From assembly GCA_021234155.1 (NCBI GenBank), contig JAJEKV010000058.1, positions 2,907,060 to 2,971,059 of the forward strand: DNA of 64,000 nt, written 5' to 3'. Below are positions 50,101-62,104 of the stretch, piece after piece. Under the pieces are notes generated by a model. The model was given only the letters and a program-made list of their open reading frames with translations, was not told where the DNA came from and did not search any database. Numbering within the stretch: position 1 is the stretch's first letter; each line of letters starts with the position of its first letter. Origin of the DNA: Isoetes taiwanensis. Its lineage: Eukaryota; Streptophyta; Lycopodiopsida; Isoetales; Isoetaceae. The position numbers and the translations under genes are program-made.

Positions 50101-50640
50101 TTCGCGGGGCCCCATATGACATCGCACTGTGTCAAGCTCAAAGATCCTCACAACCACGTCACATCCAAGCCTCCACAAGACTACAAGAAATACGCAAATA
50201 AAGCCTTCTTTGGCTGTTGAATAAGAGGCTCGCCAGACAAGTGATCTGCCCACACCGCTCACAAATACGTACTGCGATTCTAGGCACTTCAAGAGGCAAC
50301 TGGCCAACATTCCTCAAGAATCAGCCTCCTTCCGTGAGTCGGCACCCAGATCACTGAGGTCTATATTGGGCCCAAGGCCATTGTACTCATATATATGAGT
50401 AGAGCAGTCTACAAGTTTTGGAGATGAGTTTTGAGTTTTGTCTCCTTCTCTATTTCCCTCGAGAGCTCATGTGGTTTTCATCATTGATATCAAGGAAGCT
50501 TATCATCTTCTCTCATTTGTTCTGCTCTTTTTCTTCTCTTTCACAAACTCACATGGACATAGTCCCCTGACTCTCCCCGTTAGATCCAATGGTTCAAAGA
50601 GGGCCGGCTCTTCCGTGAGTTCCAACCTGCACTCCAAACA
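47126..50640 (+). mobile_element. LTR-retrotransposon fossil with both LTRs, gag-like interior
   Basis: The 5' LTR (about 47126-47677) and 3' LTR (about 50128-50640) start TGTGTC and end ...CCAAACA or TCAAACA. They share long landmarks such as ATATTGGGCCCAAGGCCATT, ATATATATGAGTAGAG, TTTTCATCATTGATATCAAG and TTCCGTGAGTTCC. The 2.45 kb interior encodes Pro/His/Gln-rich gag-like protein on the plus strand. No reverse transcriptase or integrase is recognisable, so it is a non-autonomous or internally deleted member. The two LTRs differ visibly by many substitutions and small indels, so the insertion is old. The interior is broken in many places. Confidence 0.8.
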
Positions 50641-53100
50641 CTTATGAATGCACCCAAGCCATTAAAGTTCCTTCTACTACCTAAGTTTAAGTTTTCGGTG
50701 CTTCTAAAGCCAACTCTCAATGTGCTAGCCGAATACCAAAGTGTCCAGCTGCTCCTTTAATGCTCATGCTTCCATCATCATGGGCTTCTATACTTGTCCA
50801 TTATCAACTACCCCCTCTTCTCGCATATTATTCCTCTTTATTGCCAACAAATCGGGATTATGTGCAAAAGATCCTCAAAGATGTTCTAACATCAATGACT
50901 TCATTGGCTCTCCTCCACTTCTTAGTCTTTAGAGGAGGAAATTGCATCTCAGCCTTTGCTACAACTCGCCCTCTTTCTTAATTTCATGACTAATGCACTA
51001 AAAAGAGCAACAACAGATAAGGAAGAGCTTAGAACTGTACCCAAACATAAGATGTTTAGATAGAAGAGGCAAGGTATTCTGATCTGGGCTTCTGAATCTA
51101 CATTCAAATTCCCTTTAGAATCTCGCCAAGACAATAAAAGCTTTATACACATATCTCATGGTGAGAGATATGTCCAGTTCAATGATCTGGAGTATTTGAG
51201 GGCTAGATTGATTCTGAGAATAAACTGCATGCAAGGTTTTAGGCGCTAATGATAGAAATCGATAAGACCTCCAAACCCTAATTCGGCACATTGGAAATGC
51301 CAATAGCAAGATAAAAATACTGACATCCCTCTCCCTCCTTTTGCCCGATTTGGCTATGGTGCATGATGTCCACGCCCTTTTCTGCCATTACAATGATTTT
51401 GACTTTCATGGCGCTATGTGGTTCCTGTACATTCGATTCGATTCCTTCTATATCCATGTACTCCTGCAAAAATGGAATGGAAATGTTACGTACAATTTAA
51501 AAATGCTACTAAAATTCCAAAACTAATAAAGAGTTTTCAGACAAACCTATAGCTCGAGAAATGTTGAGCTACCCAAAGGATCCCTTGTCCAAGTAGACAC
51601 CAAAGACACAGACATGATTTGCTTGGCAAGTGCACTCGTGAAGCAATAATATACTTCTATAATGAACACATCCATTCTACAGAATCAAGTTGATCATAAC
51701 ATTGAACTGCTTCTATTACAAAATACGCATCCATGTTACAGCATCTATTTCCTCTAAATAACACAAACAAAGAACTGCAGCTGTAAAATTACTCTTGCCC
51801 AATACAACGAAAATAGTACCGCAAGGGGGAGAGGAATACTGAATGCAGTGTTACATGCATCGTTCTGTGCACGGAAATCAAAGTCCTTTCTTTTAAATAA
51901 AGAAAATGTATTGTAAATCATATATTTGTAATGTGAAAATGCTACTTTTGTGCAAGAGTTTGTTTTACTTGGTTGAGAGTAAATGTACCCCCCTTTTTCT
52001 TTCTTTTTGGGGCGCTGGTTTGATTTATAGGTGCAAGCATGGAGGCATGCGGTGAGAAGGCTTATGTTATGTGCTATAGCCTTCTAAGAAGTCATGGCTA
52101 TAGCGATCTCTTGGCTAAGTATGGAAATAAATTTAATTCTGTAGTAGATCAACTCTATTTGGCTTTTTGATTACCTCATGTATTACTATGTTTGTTCTAG
52201 GTAAAATGAAATATCCGCTTTGGCAATAGTCGGATTCAAATCCTCAGACTTTGATAGAAACGAGCTAGAAAAAATATATATGAGTTTTTTTCATGTCTTC
52301 GTGTGAAGAATTTGTAAGACAACTTCAAAATGTTGTGGGTTCAAGCGAGCTTCTGAACAATGGTTCCATTTTTTGCTACACTTCCAACGATAAAATACGA
52401 AATGGCAGAACTGTGTATGTAGTTGTGTAACTTCTTTGTAAAAAGAGGCGCCCATATAAGATTGTATGGATATATATCAAGTCATATAAGATTTCAAAAT
52501 ATAAGATTTTTTCATGAGAAGTTTAGTTTCTATGGTTTGTAATACCAGATTATCCTACCTTCACACACATGGAAGTGCTTTCCATAAGAAAACCATGTGA
52601 ACAGGGCTATCATGTGAAACATTTGTATATCCAAAGGCAAAAAATGGTGCTAATAAAAACAAGCGTTTAAAGAACATAACATTAAAGGAAGCTAAATAAC
52701 ATGAGTGTTGTTTAAGTCTAACCTTTTGTACATATATATTATTTATTACGCATATATAGGAAATAGCACGACCCATGAATACTTTCAAAATATAAACCCA
52801 ACCTCAGCTAAATGAGCAAGTTGCCCATAAGGAGAGCAAGCCTACTGTGTTTCAATACTAACCAAATCATCAACAAGCTTTGACAAAAGTGGCTCCATCT
52901 GAATTCCTCATAACTTTGCAAAACCCTACGAAGTTCCATGTTCTCAAATAAATTTACTTCCAAGAATGCTTTAGTATGGAAAGGAAACTTACCTATCAAG
53001 TAATCGCGAGTAATAGAAACTTTGTATGTCTTTGGAAGTAAAGATGAAACGCTTTTATAATTCGCCAACCATCCAAGCTTTACATGTACTCTCGACTAAA
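50641..53100. other. Mostly non-coding; one possible minus-strand exon region
   Basis: AT-rich sequence. The minus-strand stretch 52808-53068 looks protein-like (YKSVSSLLPKTYKVSITRDY, then a good donor-like GTAAGT, then MELRRVLQSYEEF). It could hold one or two exons of an unrecognised gene, but no full model can be built. Elsewhere nothing is recognised. Confidence 0.35.
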
Positions 53101-54221
53101 GGTTAGAAAGCCCGCTTAGGAATTCTCCATGGCTTCTTCCGGGATCCAATAAGGAGTTCCCCGAGAGCCGTAGGGTTCACCAGAAGGAAGCACACTTCAT
53201 AGAGAGTCTAAGATCAACAGATTTGTTTTAATGGCAAAGGAAACATAGCCTCGTTTCGTTCAATATAAAACTTGATGGGCTTAGAGACAAACGGAGCAAG
53301 GTCCTTTGGGATTTTCAAGAAGAGGATTAAGAAATCAGGCTTCTTGGCGAAACACGCTCCACGTCACAGGTCGTGGGTAAACCCTAACATGGTACTTAGA
53401 TCTCTTCCAGGTCAATGGCGGACATCAACCCTTACACTTGACTTGAGAGAGTTCATACGAGGAGGATCTGAGAGAATCTATGAGGCCTGATATTTTGCCG
53501 CGTGGCGAGACCACAAAGGCCAGAAAATACGCTGGCGGAGAGTGGATGTTGCTGACGCCGCGAGCTGACGATCCAACGATCCAGGAGATTATCAAAAAGC
53601 CTTGCCCATTCTCTGATATCCACCACAATGCTACAGTTAGCCAACTGCGCGGCGCCGGTCTTGTGGCAGAAATCAGGCCGTCGATCAGATCCTCCGGTAC
53701 GAGAGGAGCCGGCGATCCAAAGGCCTCAAACCGAGTCTCTGAAGCGAGCTGGCAGCCAGCGGCAGCCACGTCAGAGAAGCAGATCCAAATCCAGAAAGGT
53801 GCATAGAACCGCACTCGAAATCTGGATCCAAGGAATCGGTGAAGAGGCGAAGGCTAGAAGCCGTTGATTTGTCCACGCGGGCAAGAAGGACGGTGGAGAT
53901 GGGGGCCTGGCTGCAGAAGCAGCAGAGGAGGGAAAATGAGGGAGATCGAATTCGTCTCCTTTGCTGAGAAACGAGACAACAGTCTTCTGGGCCGGCGGAG
54001 GCCAGGATTTGATGCTGTCTTTTGGTGCCGATGATCAGAGCTCTCAGATCCCACGTTCAGAAGCAGTATGCCCTTGAGGCCGGACTTCCAGCCTCAGGTC
54101 CTCCCTCCTTCCTGTTTATGAAGCTTCGGGCTGCCCCATTTGGGCAGTATCACTTTCTTCCTGTGCAGCCCCATCTTCGCCTCTTTCGCCTTCTATCCTT
54201 CTCCCTTATATTTCCACTTCC
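53101..54221. other. GC-richer block with overlapping open frames upstream of the coiled-coil gene
   Basis: Open frames overlap on both strands, for example 53425-53814 minus (129 codons) and 53480-53806 plus (108 codons). Neither matches a known family. High GC alone lengthens chance frames here. The block ends in a pyrimidine-rich segment and the telomere-type motif at 54222, so it most likely includes promoter and 5' untranslated sequence of the gene at 54335. Confidence 0.4.
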
Positions 54222-54245
54222 TAGGGTTTAGGGTTTAGGGTTTTT
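54222..54245 (+). promoter_or_regulatory. Telo-box: three TAGGGTT units
   Basis: Three tandem TAGGGTT units, the plant telomere repeat, lie about 110 bases before the first coding exon of the coiled-coil gene. Such telo-boxes are common in 5' regions of plant genes expressed in dividing cells. The run is too short to be a relic telomere. Confidence 0.6.
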
Positions 54246-54312
54246 GGTCCTTTCGCATTCCATCGTTTCATTTGCCTTACTCTTCGATTTCCCTTGCCTG
54301 TTGCCTTATTCT

Positions 54313-54552
54313 TGTATTCTTGGATTCCTTTCAGATGGTCGACATTCCAGCGTCTTCTCATGAAATCAGTGAGTTTTGCAGCTTCAAACAAATAATTGGT
54401 TTATAGTTTCTTAGGACTAGTTTTCTTTTATTTGTATTCTTGGATTTCTTTCAGATGGTTGACATTCCAGCGTCTTCTCAGGAAATCAGTGAGTTTTGCA
54501 GCTTCAAACAAATAATTGGTTTATAGTTTCTTAGGACTAGTTTTTTTTTATT
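54313..54552 (+). repeat. Exact 120-base tandem duplication carrying an exon
   Basis: 54313-54432 and 54433-54552 are near-identical, with only a few differences. Each copy holds a splice acceptor (TTTCAG), a 34-base exon (MVDIPASSHEI in the first, MVDIPASSQEI in the second) and a donor (GTGAGT). Thirty-four is not a multiple of three, so use of both exons together would shift the frame. Confidence 0.92.
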
Positions 54553-56000
54553 TTCTTTTCAGTTCGCATCAAGGAAGAGTTGTTGAGCATGAAGACTTTG
54601 ATTGAAGCCAACCAACAAGCACTGACAATTTCTTAAGCTCAGCAAGGTAAGATGAAACAGGTTTCGGATATGAAAAGTAATGAATGGATTGCCTAAACAA
54701 GATAATTGCAGGATGATTTTATTCTCTTCCATTGAGACAGGAAGTTGCTTCCTCAGCTCCTCTTCTGCGATGGTTGAAGGACACAACATATTACAATACC
54801 CCCATTCTAAACACAAGATTTAACATGAACAAGCCTCCAAGCCATGGAGAAAGTGAAGTGGAGTATGCTGTTTGCGCTTTGCATATTCCAAAACGCAAAT
54901 GGATGAGCTTTGCAAAAGCACAGAGTCGTTCTTATCCCATATGAATGATTTACAGCTTAGGATCAAATACAGAGCAATGCTTTGTAACATTATTTGCTCT
55001 TTTCTATCTTGTTCTGTTTTGACGGTCAAACAAGATAGAAAGGAGCAAATAAAAAATGGATGTCAACCGCGTCTCTCAGGAATGCCTTGAGCTTTGCAAA
55101 TTGAAACAGAAGCTTGAGGAGGAGAAAAACGTGCTGGAGGAACAGAAAAATGAGGTATGCCCACAAGCTTGTGCACTGGTTTCCCATCATTTGAACTATG
55201 GAAAAAGATGAGCATTTAATTATGCCATTCCAGATACAAGCGCAGGTGGTTGTCCTTGGAAAAAAAATATTACAGACAAAAAAGTAGTCAGAGTATCAGT
55301 TGCCTAAACAGAGTCTCAATTTCCACCAAATCTGCAGTGTCTTAAACAGAAACATGCCCATCTGGTAAGATGACAAATTTAAGAAAATCAATCTGAAACA
55401 TATTTCAAGTTAAGCAAAGTTAATTCTTGCTACAGGTTATAGAACTTTGGGACTCAATGAGCAAGACAAGACAAAAGCATGAGATAGCATTGCACCGAAT
55501 CAGAGGCATGCTATCTCATGCTTTTCGTTCACTTCAGCCTCGGCTATCTCATGCGTTTTGTTCACTTCAGCCTTTTACTTATAAATGGGTTAAATGTGAC
55601 ATTTTGTCTTGTGTCCACTCTCAGCTATGCATGACATTTTATTTTGTCGCAGCAAACATTGCTTGAGGTTAAAAAAATGAAAAGCAAAATGGAAGAACGA
55701 CACGTACCGAAGCTGGAGGCAGAAAATGATGAATGACATATAGCAGAGGTATGCTTCTATTTTCGAACAATTCAGAAGCACCCTTTCTGTCTGGTCTTTC
55801 TGCTTGCAAACCTGGCCTATAGGAAATGGCAATAGCCAGTTTGAAGAACATGGGAATTTTGACTTTGCAGTTTGCAGTCCAAAAAAGAAATAGCATCTTT
55901 GAAACAGGAAATGTCAGCTATTAGCAGTGGATATACTACGCCTAATGCCATAGGGAAAACGGTGAAGGCGACCAAGTATTTGAATTGCTTGCAGATTTAG
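54335..56000 (+). pseudogene. Multi-exon coiled-coil protein gene with in-frame stops
   Basis: A chain of exons with canonical junctions can be followed. 54335-54368 or its duplicate 54455-54488 carries the start MVDIPASS. 54563-54644 reads RIKEELLSMKTLIEANQQAL but meets a stop (TAA) shortly before its donor. A less certain region at 54740-54965 contains HGESEVEYAVCALHI and QMDELCKSTESFLSHMNDLQ. 55056-55153 reads VSQECLELCKLKQKLEEEKN. 55338-55364 follows. 55436 onward reads VIELWDSMSKTRQKHEIALH. 55653-55748 reads LLEVKKMKSKMEERHVPKLE with one TGA. 55878-56000 reads SKKEIASLKQEMSAIS and ends at TAG. Composition and heptads indicate a coiled coil. Family and function are not recognised. It is a decaying gene, or one with alternative splicing around the stops. 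The fragment at 42.8-43.5 kb is a paralogue. Confidence 0.6.
55510..55573 (+). repeat. 33-base tandem duplication beside an exon
   Basis: A 31-base block GCTATCTCATGC...TTCACTTCAGCCT occurs at 55510 and 55543. It lies at or just after the end of the exon that begins at 55436, so it may alter the exon end. Confidence 0.85.
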
Positions 56001-58544
56001 ATACTCATTTCTTTGACTGTGACAAGTATGATTTCTCTTTGAGGTGACCAGAGTGTCAGGCCAAAAATCCTATTATAACCTATTATATGTTTATAGATCA
56101 GGATATTCGAGTATTGTCTCTAACGGAGTATAGACAATAAACTGCTACTACGACGCTTTTCCCAAAACTCAAAATTGAAAGCTAACACAGTGACATGCAC
56201 AAGAACTACAAAAATAAATAAATAAATAAACACCACATAGTGAAATTATTTACCATAAGCAGTTTGATTCCGCATCCACAATGCTTTTCCAAAACTCAAG
56301 ATTTCAAAATCAAAGTAACTCTAAATCAAAGCCTGGATGGTTCTGTATGATTTTACCTTAAAGAGGTAGGCGCACCACATTGAAACGATTGTTTCTATCA
56401 CTACACTACCTAGCTTTAAACCACTACCTATTTTGCATTATACGTATTTTTAACCACTACATATTTTGCATTATTTGACCCTATTTTAACACAATGTGCC
56501 CCATATACACCATGTTATGTACGACATCTATTTTGTTACATATCTTTTATTGACACCATTTCTTGTTCGTGACAAAAAATAACGATATGTTTAAGCATCG
56601 TAGGGGTCCTCCAGAAAGAAAAGCTAGTTTAGAACATCATCTTGTCTTGTCTTTCTGCCAAAACTGAGGACACTCAATAAGAAAAGATAGTTAAAAATAT
56701 GGTTCTCAGCCCTATGCCTATATCTTTCTTCGTTTTTTTGGCATCTTTTAACGTGGAGATCTCCCAAAGAGATGAGTTGTTCTAGATTAAATTGACTAGA
56801 ATACCATGTTGATTCCATGGAATAATTTAAGGGCTAAACTTATATTATTTGCTTATTTTTAGCACACATTTTCAAAAAATTGGCTAATGTAAATGGAAAA
56901 ATTGGGAAAATAATTTTAGCTTAACTTTTTCTGGACGCACTAACCCCTCGATTTCTTTAGCCAAACTAGGAAAGTAAGAGAGTAAATTTTTGTATCTTTT
57001 AGCTAAAACCATAGAAACTTTTTAGAATGAATTTCGGCTAGTTTAGTTTATACTAATTCCCTAGTTTATCTAAATATATGATTAATAGTTTAGTTTCTAG
57101 CATTATAAAATTAATTTTGAGTCATAGATTTTTGCTAATTAGCATTATTTTAGAATGTTTTCACAAAGAAAATGATCAAATGCAAGTGGAAACAATTGGA
57201 AAAAGTATAGTATTCTGGCTTAATAATTTCATGACCATATCATAGAAATTTTTGGGACGCATGTTTTGCTAGTTTAGCTAAACGCTTAGAAAGTACGAGA
57301 GGAAAAAATATGTAGAGTTTAGCTAAACCACGTAAAAGTTTTGGGATTAATATGGAGCAAGTTTAACTAAAGTTATTCTTAGCTAATAAGAAATATGCAT
57401 TAGTAATTTATTCCCCGTTGATTCTTACCCATTTCTGCCTTTCTTTTTTGTAGCCTTATACCGACTAAGCATGACCTTGCCGATGATCTAATTTATATGC
57501 CCAAAGATTAAATTGTAAATACATATACCCAATCACCAAAAAAAACAATATGCATATGCTTGTTCAAGAAACTGTGAGACCATTCTTATTTTCAATGCCA
57601 CCAAGTAAAGAATACATTTTGTGATCAAGGCATGAGGAGATCTCTCACGCCCATCAATCACACCAACAAAACTAGGATACCCAAGCCCCCATTCTAGAGA
57701 TGACGCGGCTTAGAAGCCAACACATTATCCATAACACAAGCATTCACACTACTATCGCGATTGTGCCAAAGCATCAACTTCTCAATCTTTAATTCTAATG
57801 ATAAGGGGAAAAAACTTTATTGACCCTATTAGACGTAATAAACCTTCTACGGAAGGAGTGTGACAAATGTCACAACCATAGAGAGGTGGCTCTTACTACT
57901 TCCTGACTAGTCCTTATGTTTCCTAGGAATCGACAGGATCGCTTTATCGACATTCATGAACTATGCTACCTAAACTATGTGATAAAGACATAGATTCACT
58001 CCCTTCAAGTTGTTGTTTTTCCACGTAATATCAGCGATCCTTGAAAGAAAAGGATGATCAACCTACATGGTTACATGGCCATCTCATCTGTAGAGGACGT
58101 GGGCAATAATCGATGTTTGCAGCATCTGAGAAGGAAGTTGATTTCATCTTCTTGCCCACAAAGAAAAAGATGGTTATCACAATGAATTGCAAAACTTGAT
58201 AGCTTCATCTAACGCCTTGGAGTCTTCCATGACAATAACACATGTCCTTGATATCCTTGTGCTAGCCCCTTGAAAAATGAAGGCATTTCTGAGCAAGTCC
58301 ATTAAAATGTTTGCAGGTCCAAAGCATCTTCAATTTGATAGGCCGAAACACCTATCAGACGATTCCAATTCTCATCGTAAATAATTTAAGTCCGAATTTC
58401 AAACATGGACTATAAAACAAAAGAACTGAAGAAAGAAACTGATACTAAGAAACAACGATTAATTTAAGATGTATTCATGCACTCCTGGCACATGCATTTA
58501 CAAGAGTACTACAAATACAGTATGAAAATCTTATATGAATTATA
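56001..58544. other. Intergenic DNA with repeat fragments
   Basis: Holds an (AATA)n microsatellite (about 56212-56230), a short direct repeat (ACCACTAC.TATTTTGCATTAT at 56422 and 56455) and copy 2 of the dispersed repeat (57241-57414). The surroundings of copy 2 are also rich in TTTAGCTAA motifs. No gene is recognised. Confidence 0.5.
57241..57414 (+). repeat. Dispersed repeat, copy 2
   Basis: Direct-orientation partner of 1309-1480; see that entry for landmarks. The flanks left of this copy show further related TTTAGCTAA-rich sequence back to about 56940, so the element may be longer and older than the matched core. Confidence 0.6.
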
Positions 58545-61433
58545 CCAATAACTCGTAATAATCTATCTCAAGTTCACTAAAATTGAAAATCAATTCAATT
58601 CTTAGGATTATATTCAAGTAGTTCACCTCCCAAACAGATCTCCTGGAGCTAAGCATAGTCAATTTAGGCAAGGCAATCTATAACATTGAATGATTTAGAA
58701 ACTGAGCAAGGTGCACAAAATGACAATAAGAATGGTCGTTGATGAAAAGTGGGTGTCTATTTACCCTTGTTGCTGGAGTTCTTGGCAATAAATCTATCAA
58801 GACCATTTGTCCCTTTCAGACAAATCTGTCCGGTGCCTTTTTAATAAAAAGACTTTGAGCCTTTTTCCTTTATGCCTTGATTAGTTTGCAAAACTAACTT
58901 GACTATTAAAATCCGTTTTATTATATAATAAGGACCATTGATGTCTTGCCTTGCCCATTGATGCCTTGCCTTGCCCATAAATTACTCCCACCTATACTCC
59001 ATCCTAGTCCACCAAGACTGATTGTTTGAGACCACACACCATATTCATATCTATTTTTTCCTTTCAGATAAGCAACTAACGTTGAGCACCAACTCAATTT
59101 GTTTCATGTTATTGTAGGGTAAATTATCATCTTGCGAATAGCACCATGCAATTACAATGGTTGTGGCGTAGGATTAAATAAGGTGCTGAAAAGATTGTAT
59201 TGATTTAAGGAAATGGAAAAAAACTTGACAAGGATCCAAAAAAAAATTAAGTCTCAAGGGATGGATAAGGTTTATGAGAGAATCAAGTTTGCATTGAGGC
59301 ATCAACCTCAACCAGAAGCATCAACTTCTACTCATAAAGGATTAAAAGAGATTAAAGGTTTTTGTTGAGGCACCAAGCTTACAGTAGCAAATACTGCTCA
59401 AAATTTTAGATAATAGTCTAAAATTTTTCATTGAGGCACCAGCCTCCAACACTGGCACCAACTACTGCTCATAATTTTAGACAACAATCTAAAAAAATTC
59501 GTCGAAGCACCAACCTCAATCAGTAGCATCAACTACTCTAAAATTTTCAATATCATCTTTTAAGATCAAGATTCTTTGGCACCAACCATAATATTGTGAT
59601 TACACTAGTGGCACAAATACCATCATAGGGAAACAATACAATCATAGATATAAAATGTCTAAAGATTCTAATCACAGTCCGTAAACAAAATACTACTTAC
59701 CAGACAAGTGGTAACCAATCTAGAATTGCTCCTCTCTGCCTCCCTATGTGCTAGATGTGTTGCTTTTCTTTCCAACTTTAGTCTGATTTTGCAATAACCT
59801 TATTTCCTGGATTTGACTATACTTCCTTTCTTTTGTTTAAACAGATTCTTTGAAGATTCTACTTCTGCTTCCTTTCTTCTTCTTCTTCTTTTCCTTTTCC
59901 TTCATTATCATCATCTAGACTGGAGTATGGTTGCCATGCATAACTTCTCTTTGCTATTAGATTAACTTTTAATTCAACAGTTGATGTATAAGTTATGGCG
60001 TCCCATAAGTCCTTTGGTGTTGACTTACTTACTTTACTGAAGATATTTAGAGTAATCAGTTAATGTAACTTCCTTATCAGCTCTCGTGCATCCATATTCT
60101 TTAGCTACATTGCCAAGTGATTAAATTTCATGGTAAAATCATTCATGGTATCCTTCTTGATCTGCTGAGTATGATTCCATTCTCTTTGAATGACTTTGAA
60201 GTAATCTGGAGACATTTAATACGCTCCAAACTCCTTCCTAATACCTGCCCAGTTATTGATTCCTGATTCCAATTTCTTTCTTCCATGCCACCATAGCAGG
60301 CGTAGTACCTTTTAGATACATGTCCCAGTGCCCAACTTTTCTACTTCTCTTGCTTTCACTCTCTTCAAAAATGACTCTCATGTGCTCAGCAATCCCATCG
60401 CATATGTAGGCTGCAGGTAACTCCTCAAAAGAAGGCATGCTCTACCTTTCCAAATCCATTTTACATTTGACTTAATTGGTGGAGCCTCTTCTTCTTATAT
60501 GGAGGCGGGGTTATGGGTGTGGGTTGTGCAAGTAACAAAGGAGGTATCCCGTTTGTACAGTTTCTAATTTAAAGCAGTTACATAGGTATGTACAGAGTTC
60601 TCATATTCTACATCAATTCCTCGCTTATGTATCCCTCGCAATCAAGATACGAGTTTCCCCGGACAATTCATCATCTGATTCTAGCATAAGAATTTCCATC
60701 TGATTTGCCACCATATAAGTCGAGATGATTGCTCTTCAATAAAGCTTTGCATCTGCTAGTTTAGAGTTGGATGCCATAGATGTCGTACTGGTACAATATA
60801 GAATGAAACCATGCTCGATACCAATTGATACGAGTTACACTGATAACTCGTAATAATCTATCTCAAATTCACTAAAACTGATTCAATTATTAAGATTAAA
60901 TTAAGGCGTTTCAATTTCCAATTGGATCTCTTGGAGCTAGGCAGCAATTTAGGCAAGGAAATTTACAAAAAAGGGATAACAAAGACTTGAGAACTAAGAA
61001 CATCTGTGCATTTTTAATTATGTAGAAACTGAACAAGATCTGCAGGATGGCCGCTGGTAGAAAGTGGGAGAGTCAGCATTTGATCAACAATCACAGGTTA
61101 TTCGATGACCTGATCACTTCCATCTTATTTATCCTGGTTGCCGCAGTTCTTGGCCTTAAATCCATCAAAGACCTTTTGTCCCCTTGCGGCAGATTCGTCC
61201 GATGCCTTTTTAATAAAAAGGACTTTTTGAGCCTTTTTCTCTTATGTCCCAGATTAGTTTAGTTTGCAAAACCAGCTTGACATTAAAACATGTTTTATTA
61301 TAATAAAAAATCTCCATTATCCATCGATGCCTTGTCTTGCCTATAAATTGTTCCTACCTATACTTCAATGCTGGTTCGTCAAGACTAACGTCTGAGAGCA
61401 ACCTTTGAACTACCACATTCATATTGAAATCAA
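58545..61433 (-). mobile_element. Gag-only LTR-retrotransposon fossil, minus strand
   Basis: Direct repeats of about 500-600 bases flank the element, at 58545-59058 and 60841-61433. They share AACTCGTAATAATCTATCTC, TGCCTTTTTAATAAAAAG and TTGCCTTG..CCTATAAATT. On the minus strand, just inside the 60.8 kb LTR, is a primer-site-like TTGGTATCGAGCATGG. The interior (minus, about 60440 to 59900) resembles retrotransposon gag: AGIRKEFGAY, YFKVIQREW, MKFNHLAM, TPKDLWDAIT. No pol domain is seen, so the element is non-autonomous. LTRs are clearly diverged, so it is old, and gag is broken in several places. Confidence 0.72.
59285..59575 (-). repeat. Tandem repeat of about 80 bases inside the gag-only element
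   Basis: GAGGCACCAACCTCAA.CAGTAGCATCAACT and AAAATTTTAGA.AA.A.TCTAAAA recur at about 59293, 59367, 59434 and 59505 in the same order. The array is in the 3' part of the interior, between gag and the 3' LTR in element orientation. Confidence 0.7.
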
Positions 61434-62104
61434 TTTCAACTAGCTTTTACATTGATTTAACATGTGGCAAATATTACAGAATCTAGCATAAAATCACCAT
61501 TACGTATGTTTGGTGTACTTACTCATCCATTAAAGTATTGCATGGTCATGAGAATTCACATTGGCATGTGAGATATAAAAGGTGTCAGGCTTCTCAGCAA
61601 TATCAATAAATGGTTCCTCTGTAACTTTATCACGAGGCGCCATGCTCTTGCTATGCTTATAACATAAGACAACTTACCAATCTTGCAGTATCCATGAGTG
61701 TTGCTGAATATCCATGGTGCCAAATTGCAAGTAAGTTCTAGGCACAAGCATCCAACATGATATCGTGCTTATGTGTCTTATATAAAAGCATCCATTATTC
61801 AGCTCAGTGCTCACATTACATAGGATATTGGTATCCATGACGCGCCAAACAAAAAAAGCAAATCATGACAAGAATATATTGTTAATATGTCCTTAACACT
61901 CCTTGCAAGCAAGCGCCAAATGTCTAAAACAAGAGAACAATTGACCAAATTCATCTTGTGCAGCAACATGGAGCTTTTCAATATAATAGATTCAAGTATC
62001 TTCTCCTTTACGTCTGATAAACCATAGTGCTTGTCATATAGATTTTGGGAGCTTGCTTTACATCAAAATTCTCCTCCCTGCAAATCCATCATAAGCTCAT
62101 TAGT
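61434..62104. other. Spacer between two retroelement fossils
   Basis: AT-rich, no coding sequence recognised. A short open frame on the minus strand (61556-61747) has no family likeness. Confidence 0.4.

Noticed and set aside
53425-53814. 129-codon minus-strand frame as a gene
   Set aside because: Opposite-strand frames of similar length overlap it, composition is GC-rich, and no family motif is visible; chance opening is as likely.
54222-54245. Interstitial telomere (chromosome fusion scar)
   Set aside because: Only three TAGGGTT units directly before a gene start; this is the usual length of a promoter telo-box.
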